Of a DNA stretch of 64,000 nt, positions 43,658-52,692 are shown one piece after another (the first letter of the stretch is position 1; each line of letters opens with the position of its first letter). The translations under genes and the position numbers were made by a program. This stretch comes from Pseudomonadota bacterium (GTDB lineage Bacteria > Pseudomonadota > Alphaproteobacteria > Rhizobiales > Aestuariivirgaceae): the NCBI GenBank assembly GCA_020161855.1, contig JAIUNJ010000006.1, positions 62,001 through 126,000 on the forward strand, given 5' to 3'. The notes under the pieces were generated by a model. It had not been told where the DNA came from. It did no database searches and saw nothing but the letters and a program-made list of their open reading frames with translations.

Positions 43658-44824
43658 CTATGCGGCGCGCTGGATATCGACGCGGAGCTGGCGGGCGATC
43701 TTGCGCACCTTCTCCTCGCCAAGCCGGCTGACGAAGGCGATTTGCTTAGACCGGTCGGCGGCCGTCATCCCCTCATAGCGGGTCATCAGGTTCTCAAGCA
43801 GGCGGCGGCCGAAGAGTTCGCTGGAAAGCTCGACTTCTTCCTCGCGGGCCTCAAAGACAACTTCACTGAAGGCGACGAGCACGCCGGTACAGGACAGCGG
43901 CAGCCCTGCCTTGTTGACAATCGATTTCATGTTGCCGCCACCACGCCCATAGATCACCGCCGCCGCACGCGCTGCGGTCATGCCGCTGAGATGGGCAAGC
44001 GTGGCCTCGACAACGCGGCGCTCACCAAGACACGCGGCGCGCAGAATGAGCGACGGCGTGAGCATCTGCTTCGACGCCATGAAGGCAACGGCTGCTGCGA
44101 GTTCCTTGTCGCCAGCGTCGACCAGAACCTGCAGAATGGCGCATTCCTCTGCATCGGCCACAAGTTCGGAAGCGTCGTTCGCCGGAATCCAGCCACGCTC
44201 CGCCATCAGCTGGCGCATGCGCGTGGCAGAACGGCGGGCCTGCAGGATACGAATGTCGAGCGGAAGGCCCGGCAAGGCCAGCAGCCGTTCCATGACCTCT
44301 TCCGCATTGGAAAAGCGGCCATAGATCGTGTGAAGATCGGCAGCACTCAGCCTGATGGCAGGATTGTCCATGACGGCGACAACAGCCGCGATGGACCCCG
44401 ACTTGAGGATGAAGGCCGTGGCCTCGGCTGAAAGATCCATGCGGCTCGCGATGACAGACTGACGGGCCGGATCTCCGACGCGCAGCACTGCCATCATGTG
44501 CCAGTTATTGAGGCCGGGGGTATTGCGCAGGAATGGCAGGGCAAGATCGTCTTCGGAGGCGATGACCGAGAACAGAAGGTCGGCGGGCAGGCTCTCGACG
44601 GCGGAGAGTTTCTCGACAAGGATTTCACGTACAGCGCGCTCCGGGTCGACAGCAAGCTTCAGAAGAACCGGCAGAACCTGCTCGCGTTCGACGGCCGGCG
44701 TTTCGCTGGAGGCGACCAATGCCGCGAGCTGCCGGGCCAATGCGATGCGTGCCTCAGGCCCGCCCTCATCGATCACCGCATCCAGAACTGCAACGTCCAA
44801 ACCTTGAACTGACTGAGCTTCCAT
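43658..44824 (-). CDS. DUF2336 protein (HEAT-like helical repeat)
   Basis: This 388-residue protein is almost entirely helical, rich in Ala and Leu, and matches the alphaproteobacterial DUF2336 family (e.g. ALARQLAALVASSETPAVEREQVLP; PERAVREILVEKLSAV; DLLFSVIASEDDLALPFLRNTPGL). DUF2336 proteins are thought to be scaffolds in cell-cycle or stress signalling; no catalytic residues are visible. The ATG at 44824 follows GAGG. An imperfect TTAA-N7-TTCA sequence lies upstream. It is adjacent to the degenerate receiver gene on the same strand. Confidence 0.78.
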   Translation of the reverse strand: MEAQSVQGLDVAVLDAVIDEGGPEARIALARQLAALVASSETPAVEREQVLPVLLKLAVDPERAVREILVEKLSAVESLPADLLFSVIASEDDLALPFLRNTPGLNNWHMMAVLRVGDPARQSVIASRMDLSAEATAFILKSGSIAAVVAVMDNPAIRLSAADLHTIYGRFSNAEEVMERLLALPGLPLDIRILQARRSATRMRQLMAERGWIPANDASELVADAEECAILQVLVDAGDKELAAAVAFMASKQMLTPSLILRAACLGERRVVEATLAHLSGMTAARAAAVIYGRGGGNMKSIVNKAGLPLSCTGVLVAFSEVVFEAREEEVELSSELFGRRLLENLMTRYEGMTAADRSKQIAFVSRLGEEKVRKIARQLRVDIQRAA

Positions 44825-44948
44825 CCCGAGCCTCGCCGACACAAGCATTCAGGCTATGGCGCAAGGCTTAACAAAGGGTTCACCATGGTTGTTAAGACCG
44901 TGGCAGGAACTACCTTGGCGTTTGAAGCAAATTGCCAGCACGCGCGTC

Positions 44949-45335
44949 TCAGGCAGCGTTGTAGTGCGGCTGAAGCACGCCAGCCTGGGCCAGCTTGAAC
45001 TGCAACAGGTCGCGGTCGAACGGCCTGATCAGGAATTCGGCGGCACCGTCGAGGATCGTTTCACCCATCGTGGCCAGATTGGCGCGGTCGGCATAGAGGA
45101 TCACGACCGGCTTGCCGGTGCTCTGCCCCTTGTGCCGGGCGAGCCGCAGGAACTCCTTCGCCGCCGGAAGCGCCGAGGCCTCCATCATCACCACATCCGG
45201 ATCTGCTTCCGAGCAATAGCGGATGCCTTCCTCCGCATCCTGGCGCTCGACGCAAACAATGCCGAGGCTGGCCAGGAGCTGGGCCACCTTCTGGCGTTCC
45301 GCCGGGTTCTTGTCGATCAAGAGGCACCTGATCAT
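44949..45335 (-). CDS. degenerate response-regulator receiver protein
   Basis: This 128-residue single receiver domain has lost several catalytic residues. The aspartate that accepts phosphate is Glu (DPDVVMMEAS), the conserved Thr is Tyr (VVILYADRA) and the Lys is Arg (LIRPFD). Only one of the usual N-terminal acidic residues remains (LLIDKN). Phosphorylation is therefore unlikely; a constitutive or protein-binding role is expected. The ATG at 45335 follows AAGAAGA; upstream ATG at 45350 is possible. A CtrA box lies 66 bases upstream. Confidence 0.8.
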   Translation of the reverse strand: MIRCLLIDKNPAERQKVAQLLASLGIVCVERQDAEEGIRYCSEADPDVVMMEASALPAAKEFLRLARHKGQSTGKPVVILYADRANLATMGETILDGAAEFLIRPFDRDLLQFKLAQAGVLQPHYNAA

Positions 45336-45400
45336 GGGGTCTTCTTTCATTCGTCTCTGGGGTCTGGCCCACTCGTGGGGCGAGTCCTGCGCCTCCATGG

Positions 45401-45415
45401 TTAATGAGACGTTAA
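45401..45415. promoter_or_regulatory. perfect CtrA-type box
   Basis: TTAA-TGAGACG-TTAA matches the TTAA-N7-TTAA consensus of the alphaproteobacterial cell-cycle regulator CtrA. It lies upstream of the receiver-domain gene and just beside two DnaA boxes. Confidence 0.55.
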
Positions 45416-45592
45416 ACAGTTTATCCACAGGTTTTCCACAGAGATCAAACCATTGAAAATAATAACAATAATGCTTCTGCCCACAGGTTTATCAACAGTG
45501 GCTGAATTGCGGCGTTCAGGCTCTGTTCGAGACTCGCAGAGCGACTCGGTCACCGAGTCCTTTCAATCTAAAATTGCCGGTCTCCCGGACCG
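45401..45592. other. origin-like intergenic region with DnaA boxes
   Basis: TTATCCACA (45421-45429) is a perfect DnaA box. TTTTCCACA (45432-45440) fits TTWTNCACA, and TTATCAACA (45489-45497) has one mismatch. An AT-rich stretch (about 45446-45475) lies between them. A perfect CtrA box sits at the left edge, and an eight-base inverted repeat (45543-45559) at the right. This combination resembles the Caulobacter-type origin. A promoter controlled by DnaA and CtrA is an alternative. Confidence 0.45.
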
Positions 45593-46189
45593 TCAATCTG
45601 GCCGACGCATACGCCAGGTTTCACGCACCGTGGCATATTCCGCGTAACCCAGCCGGGCCACGAGTTCCATCGCACCAGTGTTGACCCTGCCCTCGCTCAA
45701 GTAGCGGTCATCGATATGAACGCCGACGACCCGGCCAATGACCAAGAAATCCCGCGGCACACCATCATCACCGGGCAGAGGGACAGTGAGATGATGGCGG
45801 CACTCGAGCGTGGCGGGGCTTTCGGCAACGCGTGGTGCCTCAATCATGCGGCAGGCCGCAGGCTTCAGCCCGGCAAGGGCAAACTCATCGACATCGGACC
45901 CTGCTCGCGCCGAGGAAGCATTCATGGCGTCGCGCAAGCCATGAGACACCAGGTTGACAGCAAAGCAGCCCGTCTCTTCGGCATTGACCAGCGTGTCTTT
46001 CCGTCCACCGGAACCGAAAGCCACATAGTAAGGCTTGTCGGAGAAGGCGTTGAAGAAGCTGTAGGGCGCGAGGTTGTTCACGCCGGCGCCCGAGCGCGTC
46101 GAAATCCAGGCGATCGGACGCGGCGCGATCAGCGCCTTGACGGGATCGATGGCAAAGCCATGGTCGTTCCTGATCGCATCATAGAACAT
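45593..46189 (-). CDS. flavin reductase family protein
   Basis: This 198-residue FMN-binding split-barrel protein shows the pattern PRPIAWISTRSGAGVNNLAPYSFFNAFSD and later FAVNLVSHGLRDAMNASSARAGSDVDEF and HLTVPLPGDDGVPRDFLVIGRVVGVHI. These proteins use NAD(P)H to reduce free flavin or bind FMN. Its ATG overlaps the stop of the HAD gene by one base (TGATG). It is the last gene of a nitroreductase-HAD-flavin reductase unit, so related flavin chemistry is plausible. Confidence 0.87.
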   Translation of the reverse strand: MFYDAIRNDHGFAIDPVKALIAPRPIAWISTRSGAGVNNLAPYSFFNAFSDKPYYVAFGSGGRKDTLVNAEETGCFAVNLVSHGLRDAMNASSARAGSDVDEFALAGLKPAACRMIEAPRVAESPATLECRHHLTVPLPGDDGVPRDFLVIGRVVGVHIDDRYLSEGRVNTGAMELVARLGYAEYATVRETWRMRRPD

Positions 46190-46893
46190 CAGAGCGACCG
46201 GAGCAGCGCAGGCAGCTCGGCAACCGAGGCGATGACGTGATCCGCCAGATGCGCAATGTCATCATGGGCGGCATTGCCCGTGAGCACCCCGATGCCCAGA
46301 CCGGCACCGCCATTGTGGGCCTCTTCAAGATCATGCGTGTTGTCGCCTACGATGGCGATCTCGCCGGGCGCGAAGCCCGTCTTCGCCGCGAAGCTGCGGA
46401 TCATGTCACCCGAGGGTTTTGCAACGGGCACCGTATCGGCTGTGATGATGGCATCGAACAGCGGCGTGAGGCCGAGCAGTTCCACGTGCCGCACGGCGGA
46501 AACATAGCTGTCATTGGTCGCCAGGCCGAGCCTGTAGCCCGCATCGCGCAGCTCATCCATGATGGGTTGCAGTGGCATCAGGGGCTTCAGCTGACGCTCC
46601 ACCACCTCGACATAGTCATGATCCAGCGCCCGTCGCTTGTCAGCGCGCACGGCTTCGCTCTCGCCCGACCACCACACATCGACCAGTTGCCCGGTCGTCC
46701 CCCCCGCCATCACGGAGCCAGCCCGCATGCGGCCCGTTGCCGGATCAAGACCCGCCTTCTCAAGCATGCGCTCCACCGTCTCGGCATCGGCATTGAACTG
46801 ATCCTTGAGAATGAAGCGGTAGATCGGAATCCAGGTCCGGTCGACGTCGATGAGCGTGCCGTCCTTGTCGAAGAGGATGCCCTTGATTGCCAT
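46189..46893 (-). CDS. HAD family hydrolase (phosphoglycolate phosphatase-like)
   Basis: This 234-residue protein has the HAD nucleophile motif FDKDGTLID near residue 8 and a second motif LATNDS. The C-terminal acidic motif is VGDNTHDLEEAHNGGAG. The cap domain is C1 type, as in Gph and beta-phosphoglucomutase-like enzymes. The substrate is unknown. Its ATG overlaps the nitroreductase stop, giving a tight operon. Confidence 0.9.
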   Translation of the reverse strand: MAIKGILFDKDGTLIDVDRTWIPIYRFILKDQFNADAETVERMLEKAGLDPATGRMRAGSVMAGGTTGQLVDVWWSGESEAVRADKRRALDHDYVEVVERQLKPLMPLQPIMDELRDAGYRLGLATNDSYVSAVRHVELLGLTPLFDAIITADTVPVAKPSGDMIRSFAAKTGFAPGEIAIVGDNTHDLEEAHNGGAGLGIGVLTGNAAHDDIAHLADHVIASVAELPALLRSL

Positions 46894-47480
46894 CAGGCCC
46901 CCCAGCGCGTGTGAAGGGCCGCGGCATCGGGCCTTGGCCGGTCCTCGAGCGCCGCGCTCGTCCTGCCCACGTAGATGAGGCCCGCAATACTCTCGTGCGG
47001 CGCAAGTCCCATCGCCGCCTTGGCCTCGTGATCATAAGCAAGCCAATCCGTCTGCCACTGGGCATCAAAGCCATGTGCCTGCGCTGCAAGCACCAGATTG
47101 AAGCAAACCGCTGCTGCCGACAGCTGCTGCTCCCAGACGGGGATCTTGGCATGCTCCGACGCCGTCGAGATCACCGCTACCACAAGCGGCGCCCTCATAA
47201 AGAGATTGCCAACGAACTTGAGCGACTCCTCGCCATGTTCGGGATGAAGCACCTTCCAGCGGGCGGCAAAGGCCTTGCCGACTTCGGCCCGCGCACCGCC
47301 CTCGAAAGAGACGAAGCGCCATGGCGCGAGCTTGCCATGATCCGGCACACGCACGGCCAGCGCCAGCATCTCATCCAATTGCGTTGCACTGGGGCCTGGG
47401 CCGGTCATGGCCTTGGCGGAGGCCGACTTGCGGCTGCGCAGGAAGGCCAGAAGGGACGATGTATCGTTGAACTGGGTCAT
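46893..47480 (-). CDS. nitroreductase family protein (YdjA-like)
   Basis: This 195-residue flavoprotein begins MTQFNDTSSLLAFLRSRKSAS and contains the FMN-binding RVPDHGKLAPWRFVSF segment and GLIYVGR near the end. The layout is that of small YdjA/TdsD-like nitroreductases. The segment RxSxxxK and the PDHGKLxPWRF motif distinguish it from BluB, so it should not be taken as the dimethylbenzimidazole synthase. The ATG at 47480 was chosen over those at 47489 and 47546. It heads the nitroreductase-HAD-flavin reductase operon. Confidence 0.88.
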   Translation of the reverse strand: MTQFNDTSSLLAFLRSRKSASAKAMTGPGPSATQLDEMLALAVRVPDHGKLAPWRFVSFEGGARAEVGKAFAARWKVLHPEHGEESLKFVGNLFMRAPLVVAVISTASEHAKIPVWEQQLSAAAVCFNLVLAAQAHGFDAQWQTDWLAYDHEAKAAMGLAPHESIAGLIYVGRTSAALEDRPRPDAAALHTRWGA

Positions 47481-47538
47481 GGCGCCCATTAGGCGGGCCT
47501 GCCCGGCAAATTCAATCCCCGCAATTGCATGGCCCACA

Positions 47539-47553
47539 TTAACCACTGATTAA
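47539..47553. promoter_or_regulatory. second perfect CtrA-type box
   Basis: TTAA-CCACTGA-TTAA matches the TTAA-N7-TTAA consensus. It lies in the 164-base intergenic region between the nitroreductase start (minus strand) and the exported hypothetical protein (plus strand). It could act on either gene. Confidence 0.5.
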
Positions 47554-47644
47554 GCATCTGCTTGCCGCCAGCGGCGGCCTCATGCTTGATGATCCCAGCC
47601 GGCCGGAGAGCCGTGGGAGAGAGTTGAACAGGGGACTGAGACGC

Positions 47645-48574
47645 ATGGACGCCTGCACCCGTCCATCGCACACAAGCCGCCAGACGCGGGCACCACAGCC
47701 GCTGCGTCTGGCGGTTTTCATGTCTCTTGCCCTGCTCTGGCCCACAACGCCTGCCCTGCCCGCCGCCCCCAGCACAACACCGAATGACGAGGCGACCCTC
47801 TCCACCTCCCCGGCCTCGAACTACGAGCTAGGTGTCGAGGCCGTGCCCGCCGGGGAAGAAACCGCCAGCTTCGCAGCGCGGCTCACAGAAACCAGCACGC
47901 GCATTGCCAGAAACGTGACATGGCAGGTCTTCGATGCCGAGGGCGCAATGCTGCTCGACGCAACATCGAGCGCTGCAAGCCTCCCACTTTCGCCGGGCAG
48001 CTACGAGGTCAGGCTGGAACTCGGCGCCGTGAACTTCCAGGAAGCCTTTGCTGTGCCACCAGGCGGGGCTGTGACCATGAGCTTCGTGCTCAATGCGGGC
48101 GTACTCCGCGTCCTGCCACGGCTTGGCCAGAACCCGGCAGCCGAGATTGCCAGTGAAAGCCGCATCTATGCACTCAACGGAATTGCCGCTGGCCAGTTGA
48201 TGTCAAAATCGACACAGCCGGGCGAGATGCTTGTCCTGCCAGCTGGCACCTATCGCGTCGAGAACCAGTTGGGCCTCGGTAACGCCGTTGCCGTTTCCGA
48301 TGTCGTCGTGAAAGCGGGTGTCGTCAGCGCCATGGAATTTGACCACAACGCGGGGCTCATCCGGCTTGCCTATGAAGGCCAAGACGCCAGCGCCACGGCC
48401 TGGGAGGTGAGACAAGGTGAAACGGTGATGATCGGAAACCTGACAGGCCCGAAAGCCGATGTGGTGTTAAGGCCGGGCCTCTATACGGCAGTCATGCGCG
48501 CTGGCAGCCGATTGCTGCAACGGGACTTCACGGTGACCGCAGGCGAGACGGGCATTGTGCTCATCGGCCAGTGA
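47645..48574 (+). CDS. hypothetical exported protein, beta-sandwich
   Basis: This 309-residue protein has a signal/anchor segment near residues 20-40 (LRLAVFMSLALLWPTTPALPAAP). A beta-rich region follows, with repeated sandwich motifs such as LPLSPGSYEVRLELG, VLPAGTYRVENQLGLGNAVAV and VLRPGLYTAVMRAGSRLL. The repeats resemble carboxypeptidase-regulatory or PEGA-like domains. It may be periplasmic or surface exposed. The ATG at 47645 gives a charged N-terminus; 47582 is a longer alternative. A CtrA box lies upstream. Confidence 0.68.
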   Translation: MDACTRPSHTSRQTRAPQPLRLAVFMSLALLWPTTPALPAAPSTTPNDEATLSTSPASNYELGVEAVPAGEETASFAARLTETSTRIARNVTWQVFDAEGAMLLDATSSAASLPLSPGSYEVRLELGAVNFQEAFAVPPGGAVTMSFVLNAGVLRVLPRLGQNPAAEIASESRIYALNGIAAGQLMSKSTQPGEMLVLPAGTYRVENQLGLGNAVAVSDVVVKAGVVSAMEFDHNAGLIRLAYEGQDASATAWEVRQGETVMIGNLTGPKADVVLRPGLYTAVMRAGSRLLQRDFTVTAGETGIVLIGQ

Positions 48575-48577
48575 ACC

Positions 48578-49495
48578 TCAGTCCGGGAGCGGGATGAACT
48601 CCTTCTCGTCGCCGGGAACGATATCGAAACGGGCCCGCTTCCAGTCTTCTTTCGCCGCGTCGATCTTCTCGCGCGACGAGGACACGAAATTCCACCAGAT
48701 GTGGCGCGGGCCGTCCATGGGCTCGCCTCCCAGCAGCATGAAGCGCGCACCGGTCTCCGTACCGACGACAATTTCATCGCCCGGCTTGAGCACCAGCAGC
48801 CTTCCGGACTCATGCCGCTCACCAGAGACCACAATAGAACCATCGGCCACATAGATGCCGCGCTCCTCGTGCTCCGCCGGAACGGGCAACCGCGCGCCGG
48901 CTTCAAGCGTGATCTCGGCATAGAACAGGTCGGAATGGGTGCGCACCGGAGAGCGCGTGCCGAAGAGCCCGCCCGCGATAATCCGAACCTTGCGGCCCGC
49001 ATCCTCGAGAAGCGGAAGCTGGGCATCGTTGATGTGTTCGAAGCCCGGCAGCGTGTCCTCGTGAATCCTCGGAAGCGCCACCCAGCTCTGGATGCCATAG
49101 ATTTTCTGGCCTGCCGTGCGCTGTGGCGAAGGCGTGCGTTCCGAATGGACGATCCCCTTGCCTGCCGTCATCCAGTTCAATTCACCGGGCTTGATCGGCA
49201 TGTCGGAGCCGAGGCTGTCCTTGTGCTGGATCACACCATCGAAAACCCAGGTCACAGTCGAGAGCCCGATATGCGGATGCGGCCGCACATCAAGGCCAAG
49301 CCCTGCCCGCATCAAGACCGGTCCCATCTGATCGAAGAAGATGAAGGGGCCGATCATCTGACGCTGAGCTGAGGGTAGCGCGCGGCGCACTTCAAAATCT
49401 CCAAGGTCACGGGCACGCGGCACGATGACGGTCTCGATGGCATCAGCGGCCGCGGCATCGCCTGGCATGGGATCTGGAATGTGAGGAAGACTCAT
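48578..49495 (-). CDS. pirin family protein
   Basis: The protein has 305 residues. The conserved block RPHPHIGLSTVTWVFDG and GELNWMTAGKGIVHSER belong to the metal-binding bicupin pirin family, with His and Glu ligands. The C-terminal cupin contains HEERGIYVADGSIVVSGERHESGRLLVLKPGDEI. Some pirins have quercetinase activity; the role here is not known. The ATG overlaps the stop of the luciferase-like oxidoreductase gene by four bases, so the two form an operon. Confidence 0.93.
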   Translation of the reverse strand: MSLPHIPDPMPGDAAAADAIETVIVPRARDLGDFEVRRALPSAQRQMIGPFIFFDQMGPVLMRAGLGLDVRPHPHIGLSTVTWVFDGVIQHKDSLGSDMPIKPGELNWMTAGKGIVHSERTPSPQRTAGQKIYGIQSWVALPRIHEDTLPGFEHINDAQLPLLEDAGRKVRIIAGGLFGTRSPVRTHSDLFYAEITLEAGARLPVPAEHEERGIYVADGSIVVSGERHESGRLLVLKPGDEIVVGTETGARFMLLGGEPMDGPRHIWWNFVSSSREKIDAAKEDWKRARFDIVPGDEKEFIPLPD

Positions 49496-50523
49496 GGATT
49501 TTTCTCCAACGCTGCACGCACACGCGGAACCACTTCGGTTCCAAGCAAGGTGATGGCCTTCAACTGCGCGTCATGCGGTACCGTACCAATGGCCATCTGG
49601 ATAAGGAAGCGCGTATTGCCGAACAGCCTGTAAAGCTCGACGATGCGCTTTGCCACACGATCAGGATCGCCAACAACAAGATTGCCGTTGGGCCCTGCCG
49701 CAGCCTCGAAATGTTCGCGCCCCTGCGGCGGCCAGCCACGTTCCCGGCCGATGCGGTTCATCACTTCGGTATGGCCCGCGTGATAGATATCCTTGGCCTG
49801 CTCTGTCGTTTCGGCAACAAAGCCATGCACGTTGAGCGAAAGCTGGATCGATTTCGGATCATGGCCCGCTTTCTTGTGAGCATCGCGATAAAGGCCGAAG
49901 AAGGGTTCGAAACGGCGCGGATCACCGCCGATGATCGCAAGCGCCATCGGCAGATCGAGCGAGGCCGCACGCACCACAGACTGCGGCGTGCCGCCGACAG
50001 CAATCCAGACTGGCAGCTTCTTCTGTTCCGGCCGCGGATAGATGCCGGCATTGCTCAAGGAGGGGCGCAAGGCGCCGGACCAGGTGATATGCTCCTGCTC
50101 GCGCAGCTTCATCAGCAGGTCGAGCTTCTCTGCGAACAGAGCATCGTAGTCGTCCAGGTCATAGCCGAAGAGCGGATAGGACTCGATGAAGGAGCCCCTG
50201 CCCGCCATGATTTCGGCACGGCCATTGGAAAGCCCGTCCAGCGTTGCAAATTGCTGGAAGACACGTACCGGATCATCGGAGCTCAGAACCGTGACCGCGC
50301 TTGAGAGGCGTATGCGCTTGCTGCGGGCAGCGCCGGCTGCCAGCGCCACGGCAGGCGATGATACCGCATAGTCAGGCCTGTGATGCTCGCCAACGGCAAA
50401 GACATCGAGCCCGACCTGATCGGCGCGCTCCATTTCCTCGACAAGATTGCGCAGACGCTGCCCGGCCAGATCCGGCCGCTGCGGGGCAACGTCCGCGAAG
50501 GTGTAAATGCCAATTTCCAACAT
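49492..50523 (-). CDS. LLM class flavin-dependent oxidoreductase
   Basis: This 343-residue bacterial luciferase-like TIM-barrel protein begins MLEIGIYTFADV and contains FAVGEHHRPDYAVSSPAVALAAGAARSKRIRLSSAV and GRAEIMAGRGSFIESYPLFG. These are typical of F420- or FMN-dependent oxidoreductases of unknown substrate. The ATG at 50523 is immediately upstream of the thrS terminator region. It is co-transcribed with the pirin gene. Confidence 0.91.
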   Translation of the reverse strand: MLEIGIYTFADVAPQRPDLAGQRLRNLVEEMERADQVGLDVFAVGEHHRPDYAVSSPAVALAAGAARSKRIRLSSAVTVLSSDDPVRVFQQFATLDGLSNGRAEIMAGRGSFIESYPLFGYDLDDYDALFAEKLDLLMKLREQEHITWSGALRPSLSNAGIYPRPEQKKLPVWIAVGGTPQSVVRAASLDLPMALAIIGGDPRRFEPFFGLYRDAHKKAGHDPKSIQLSLNVHGFVAETTEQAKDIYHAGHTEVMNRIGRERGWPPQGREHFEAAAGPNGNLVVGDPDRVAKRIVELYRLFGNTRFLIQMAIGTVPHDAQLKAITLLGTEVVPRVRAALEKNP

Positions 50524-50570
50524 GATATGCCTTTCAGCACTTATTTGGAACTTGGTTTGTTACTTTTCAA

Positions 50571-50589
50571 GCCGCCGCGCTGCGGCGGC
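50571..50589 (-). terminator. hairpin terminator of thrS
   Basis: GCCGCCGC and its exact reverse complement flank a three-base loop. It is located just after the thrS stop, followed on the minus strand by TTGAAAAGT. The T-tract is weak. Confidence 0.55.
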
Positions 50590-50592
50590 CTG

Positions 50593-52545
50593 TCACCTCA
50601 AATCAGGCGGGGTCGCTTCGGCCCTGAGCGCTGCGATTGCATCGACAAGAGTCATGGACTTCTGATCCTGGGACCCGAGCCGCCGCATGTTCACGGCCCT
50701 CTCCTCCGTCTCACGCTTGCCAACCACAAGGATCACCGGAACCTTCGTCACCGAGTGTTCGCGGACCTTGTAGTTGATCTTCTCATTGCGCAGATCGACT
50801 TCGACGCGGAGCCCGGCATCCTTGAGCTGGCGGACGACATCGACGGCATAGGCATCCGCCTCGGAGGTAATGGTGCAGACGACGATCTGGAGCGGCGCCA
50901 GCCAGAGCGGGAAATGCCCGGCGTAGTTCTCGATGAGAATGCCGAGGAAGCGCTCCATCGAGCCGCAGATGGCGCGGTGGATCATCACCGGCACATGCTT
51001 GTTGCCATCCTCACCGATATAGAAGGCGCCAAAGCGCTCCGGCAGATTGAAATCCACCTGCGTCGTGCCGCATTGCCAGTCGCGGCCGATGGCATCACGC
51101 AGCACATACTCGAACTTCGGCCCGTAGAAGGCGCCCTCTCCGGGATTGACGGCCGTCTTGATCTTGCCGTCAGACTCGATGGCGATCTGTTCCAGCACCT
51201 TCGACATGATCGCTTCGGCACGATCCCAGGCCGCATCGGAGCCAACGCGCTTCTCCGGCCGCGTTGAAAGCTTCACCACGAACTCGGTGAAACCGAAATC
51301 CCGGTAAGTGGAGAGGATCAGGTCGTTGATCTTCAGACACTCGTCCGCCATCTGGTCTTCAGTGCAGAAGATATGGGCATCGTCCTGCGTGAAGCCGCGC
51401 ACACGCATGAGCCCGTGCAAGGCACCAGAAGCCTCATAGCGATGCACCGTACCAAATTCGGCGAGCCGCATTGGCAGTTCACGGTAGCTGCGAAGGCCGT
51501 GCTTGAAGATCTGCACATGGCCGGGACAGTTCATCGGCTTCAGGGCGAAGACCTGTTCATCCTCGGTTTCGTCGCCGGCCGACGTGACGGCAAACATCGA
51601 CTCTTTGTACCAGCCCCAGTGACCGGAAGTTTCCCACAAGGACTTGTCGAGCACTTGCGGCGCGTTCACTTCGTCATAGTCGAGCTTGGTGAGACGGCGG
51701 CGCATGTACTGGATGAGTTGCTGGAACATCGTCCAGCCCTTGGCGTGCCAGAAGACAACGCCGGGCCCCTCTTCCTGAAAATGGAACAGGTCCATCTCAC
51801 GGCCGAGCTTGCGGTGATCGCGTTTCTCAGCTTCCTCAAGCGCCGTGAGATAGGACTGCATGTCCTTGTCGTTGGCCCAGGCGGTGCCGTAGATGCGGGT
51901 CAGCATCGGATTGTTGGAGTTGCCGCGCCAGTAGGCACCAGCCACCTTCATCAGCTTGAAGGCAGAACCGACCCGGCCTGTCGAAGGCATATGAGGGCCG
52001 CGGCACAGATCAATCCACCCGCCCTGATCATAGAACTTGATGTCCTGGCCGGCGGGGATCGCATCCACCAGCTCGACCTTGAAGTTCTCGCCCTTGGCCC
52101 GGAAAAAGTCCTTGGCCTCATCGCGCGATTTGAGCGACTTGGTGAAAGGCTTGTCGCGCTGGATGATCTCCCGCATCTTCTTTTCGATGACCGGGAAATC
52201 AGCGGGCGTGAACGGCTCGTTGCGGAAGAAGTCGTAGTAGAAGCCGTTCTCGATCACGGGACCGATGGTCACCTGCGTACCCGGGAAGAGTTCCTGCACC
52301 GCTTCGGCAAGCACGTGGGCGCAGTCATGGCGGATCAGTTCCAGCGCCCGGCCATCGTCGCGCATGACGAGTTCAAGCTTCGCATCCGACTGAAGCGGAT
52401 CCGAGAGGTCCGAAAGTGTTCCGTCCACAACGGCGGCAACCGCTTTCTTCTCCAGTGATTTCGAGATGCTGGCGGCAACCTGAGCTGCCGTAGTCCCCTT
52501 CTCATAGCTGCGCTTGGCGCCGTCGGGGAATGTAACTGTAATCAT
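50593..52545 (-). CDS. thrS: threonine--tRNA ligase
   Basis: This 650-residue class II synthetase has an N-terminal TGS domain ([16 protein letters not shown]) and an editing domain with [17 protein letters not shown] and [11 protein letters not shown]. The catalytic core contains [34 protein letters not shown] (motif 2 region) and [15 protein letters not shown]. The C-terminal anticodon-binding domain ends the protein. The ATG at 52545 follows GGGAGG. The gene stands alone on the minus strand. Confidence 0.97.
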   Translation of the reverse strand: MITVTFPDGAKRSYEKGTTAAQVAASISKSLEKKAVAAVVDGTLSDLSDPLQSDAKLELVMRDDGRALELIRHDCAHVLAEAVQELFPGTQVTIGPVIENGFYYDFFRNEPFTPADFPVIEKKMREIIQRDKPFTKSLKSRDEAKDFFRAKGENFKVELVDAIPAGQDIKFYDQGGWIDLCRGPHMPSTGRVGSAFKLMKVAGAYWRGNSNNPMLTRIYGTAWANDKDMQSYLTALEEAEKRDHRKLGREMDLFHFQEEGPGVVFWHAKGWTMFQQLIQYMRRRLTKLDYDEVNAPQVLDKSLWETSGHWGWYKESMFAVTSAGDETEDEQVFALKPMNCPGHVQIFKHGLRSYRELPMRLAEFGTVHRYEASGALHGLMRVRGFTQDDAHIFCTEDQMADECLKINDLILSTYRDFGFTEFVVKLSTRPEKRVGSDAAWDRAEAIMSKVLEQIAIESDGKIKTAVNPGEGAFYGPKFEYVLRDAIGRDWQCGTTQVDFNLPERFGAFYIGEDGNKHVPVMIHRAICGSMERFLGILIENYAGHFPLWLAPLQIVVCTITSEADAYAVDVVRQLKDAGLRVEVDLRNEKINYKVREHSVTKVPVILVVGKRETEERAVNMRRLGSQDQKSMTLVDAIAALRAEATPPDLR

Positions 52546-52692
52546 TTAAACCTCCCGCCCACTCCCGGTCACAAACCCGGGTAGGCACATCCGTTGAGTT
52601 GCATAGCGCATGTGCCCGGCCTCCGCCGCAACGTCAAGATTAAGAATCGTGGCGGAAATATCACGAAAACCGGCCTTTTGCTTTACTTCCTA

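Noticed and set aside
44868-44882. Further CtrA box before the DUF2336 gene
   Set aside because: TTAA-N7-TTCA has one mismatch, so it was not annotated as a site.
46893-47480. Nitroreductase as BluB (B12 lower ligand synthesis)
   Set aside because: Its motifs fit YdjA-like nitroreductases, and it is linked to HAD and flavin reductase genes, not to cob genes.
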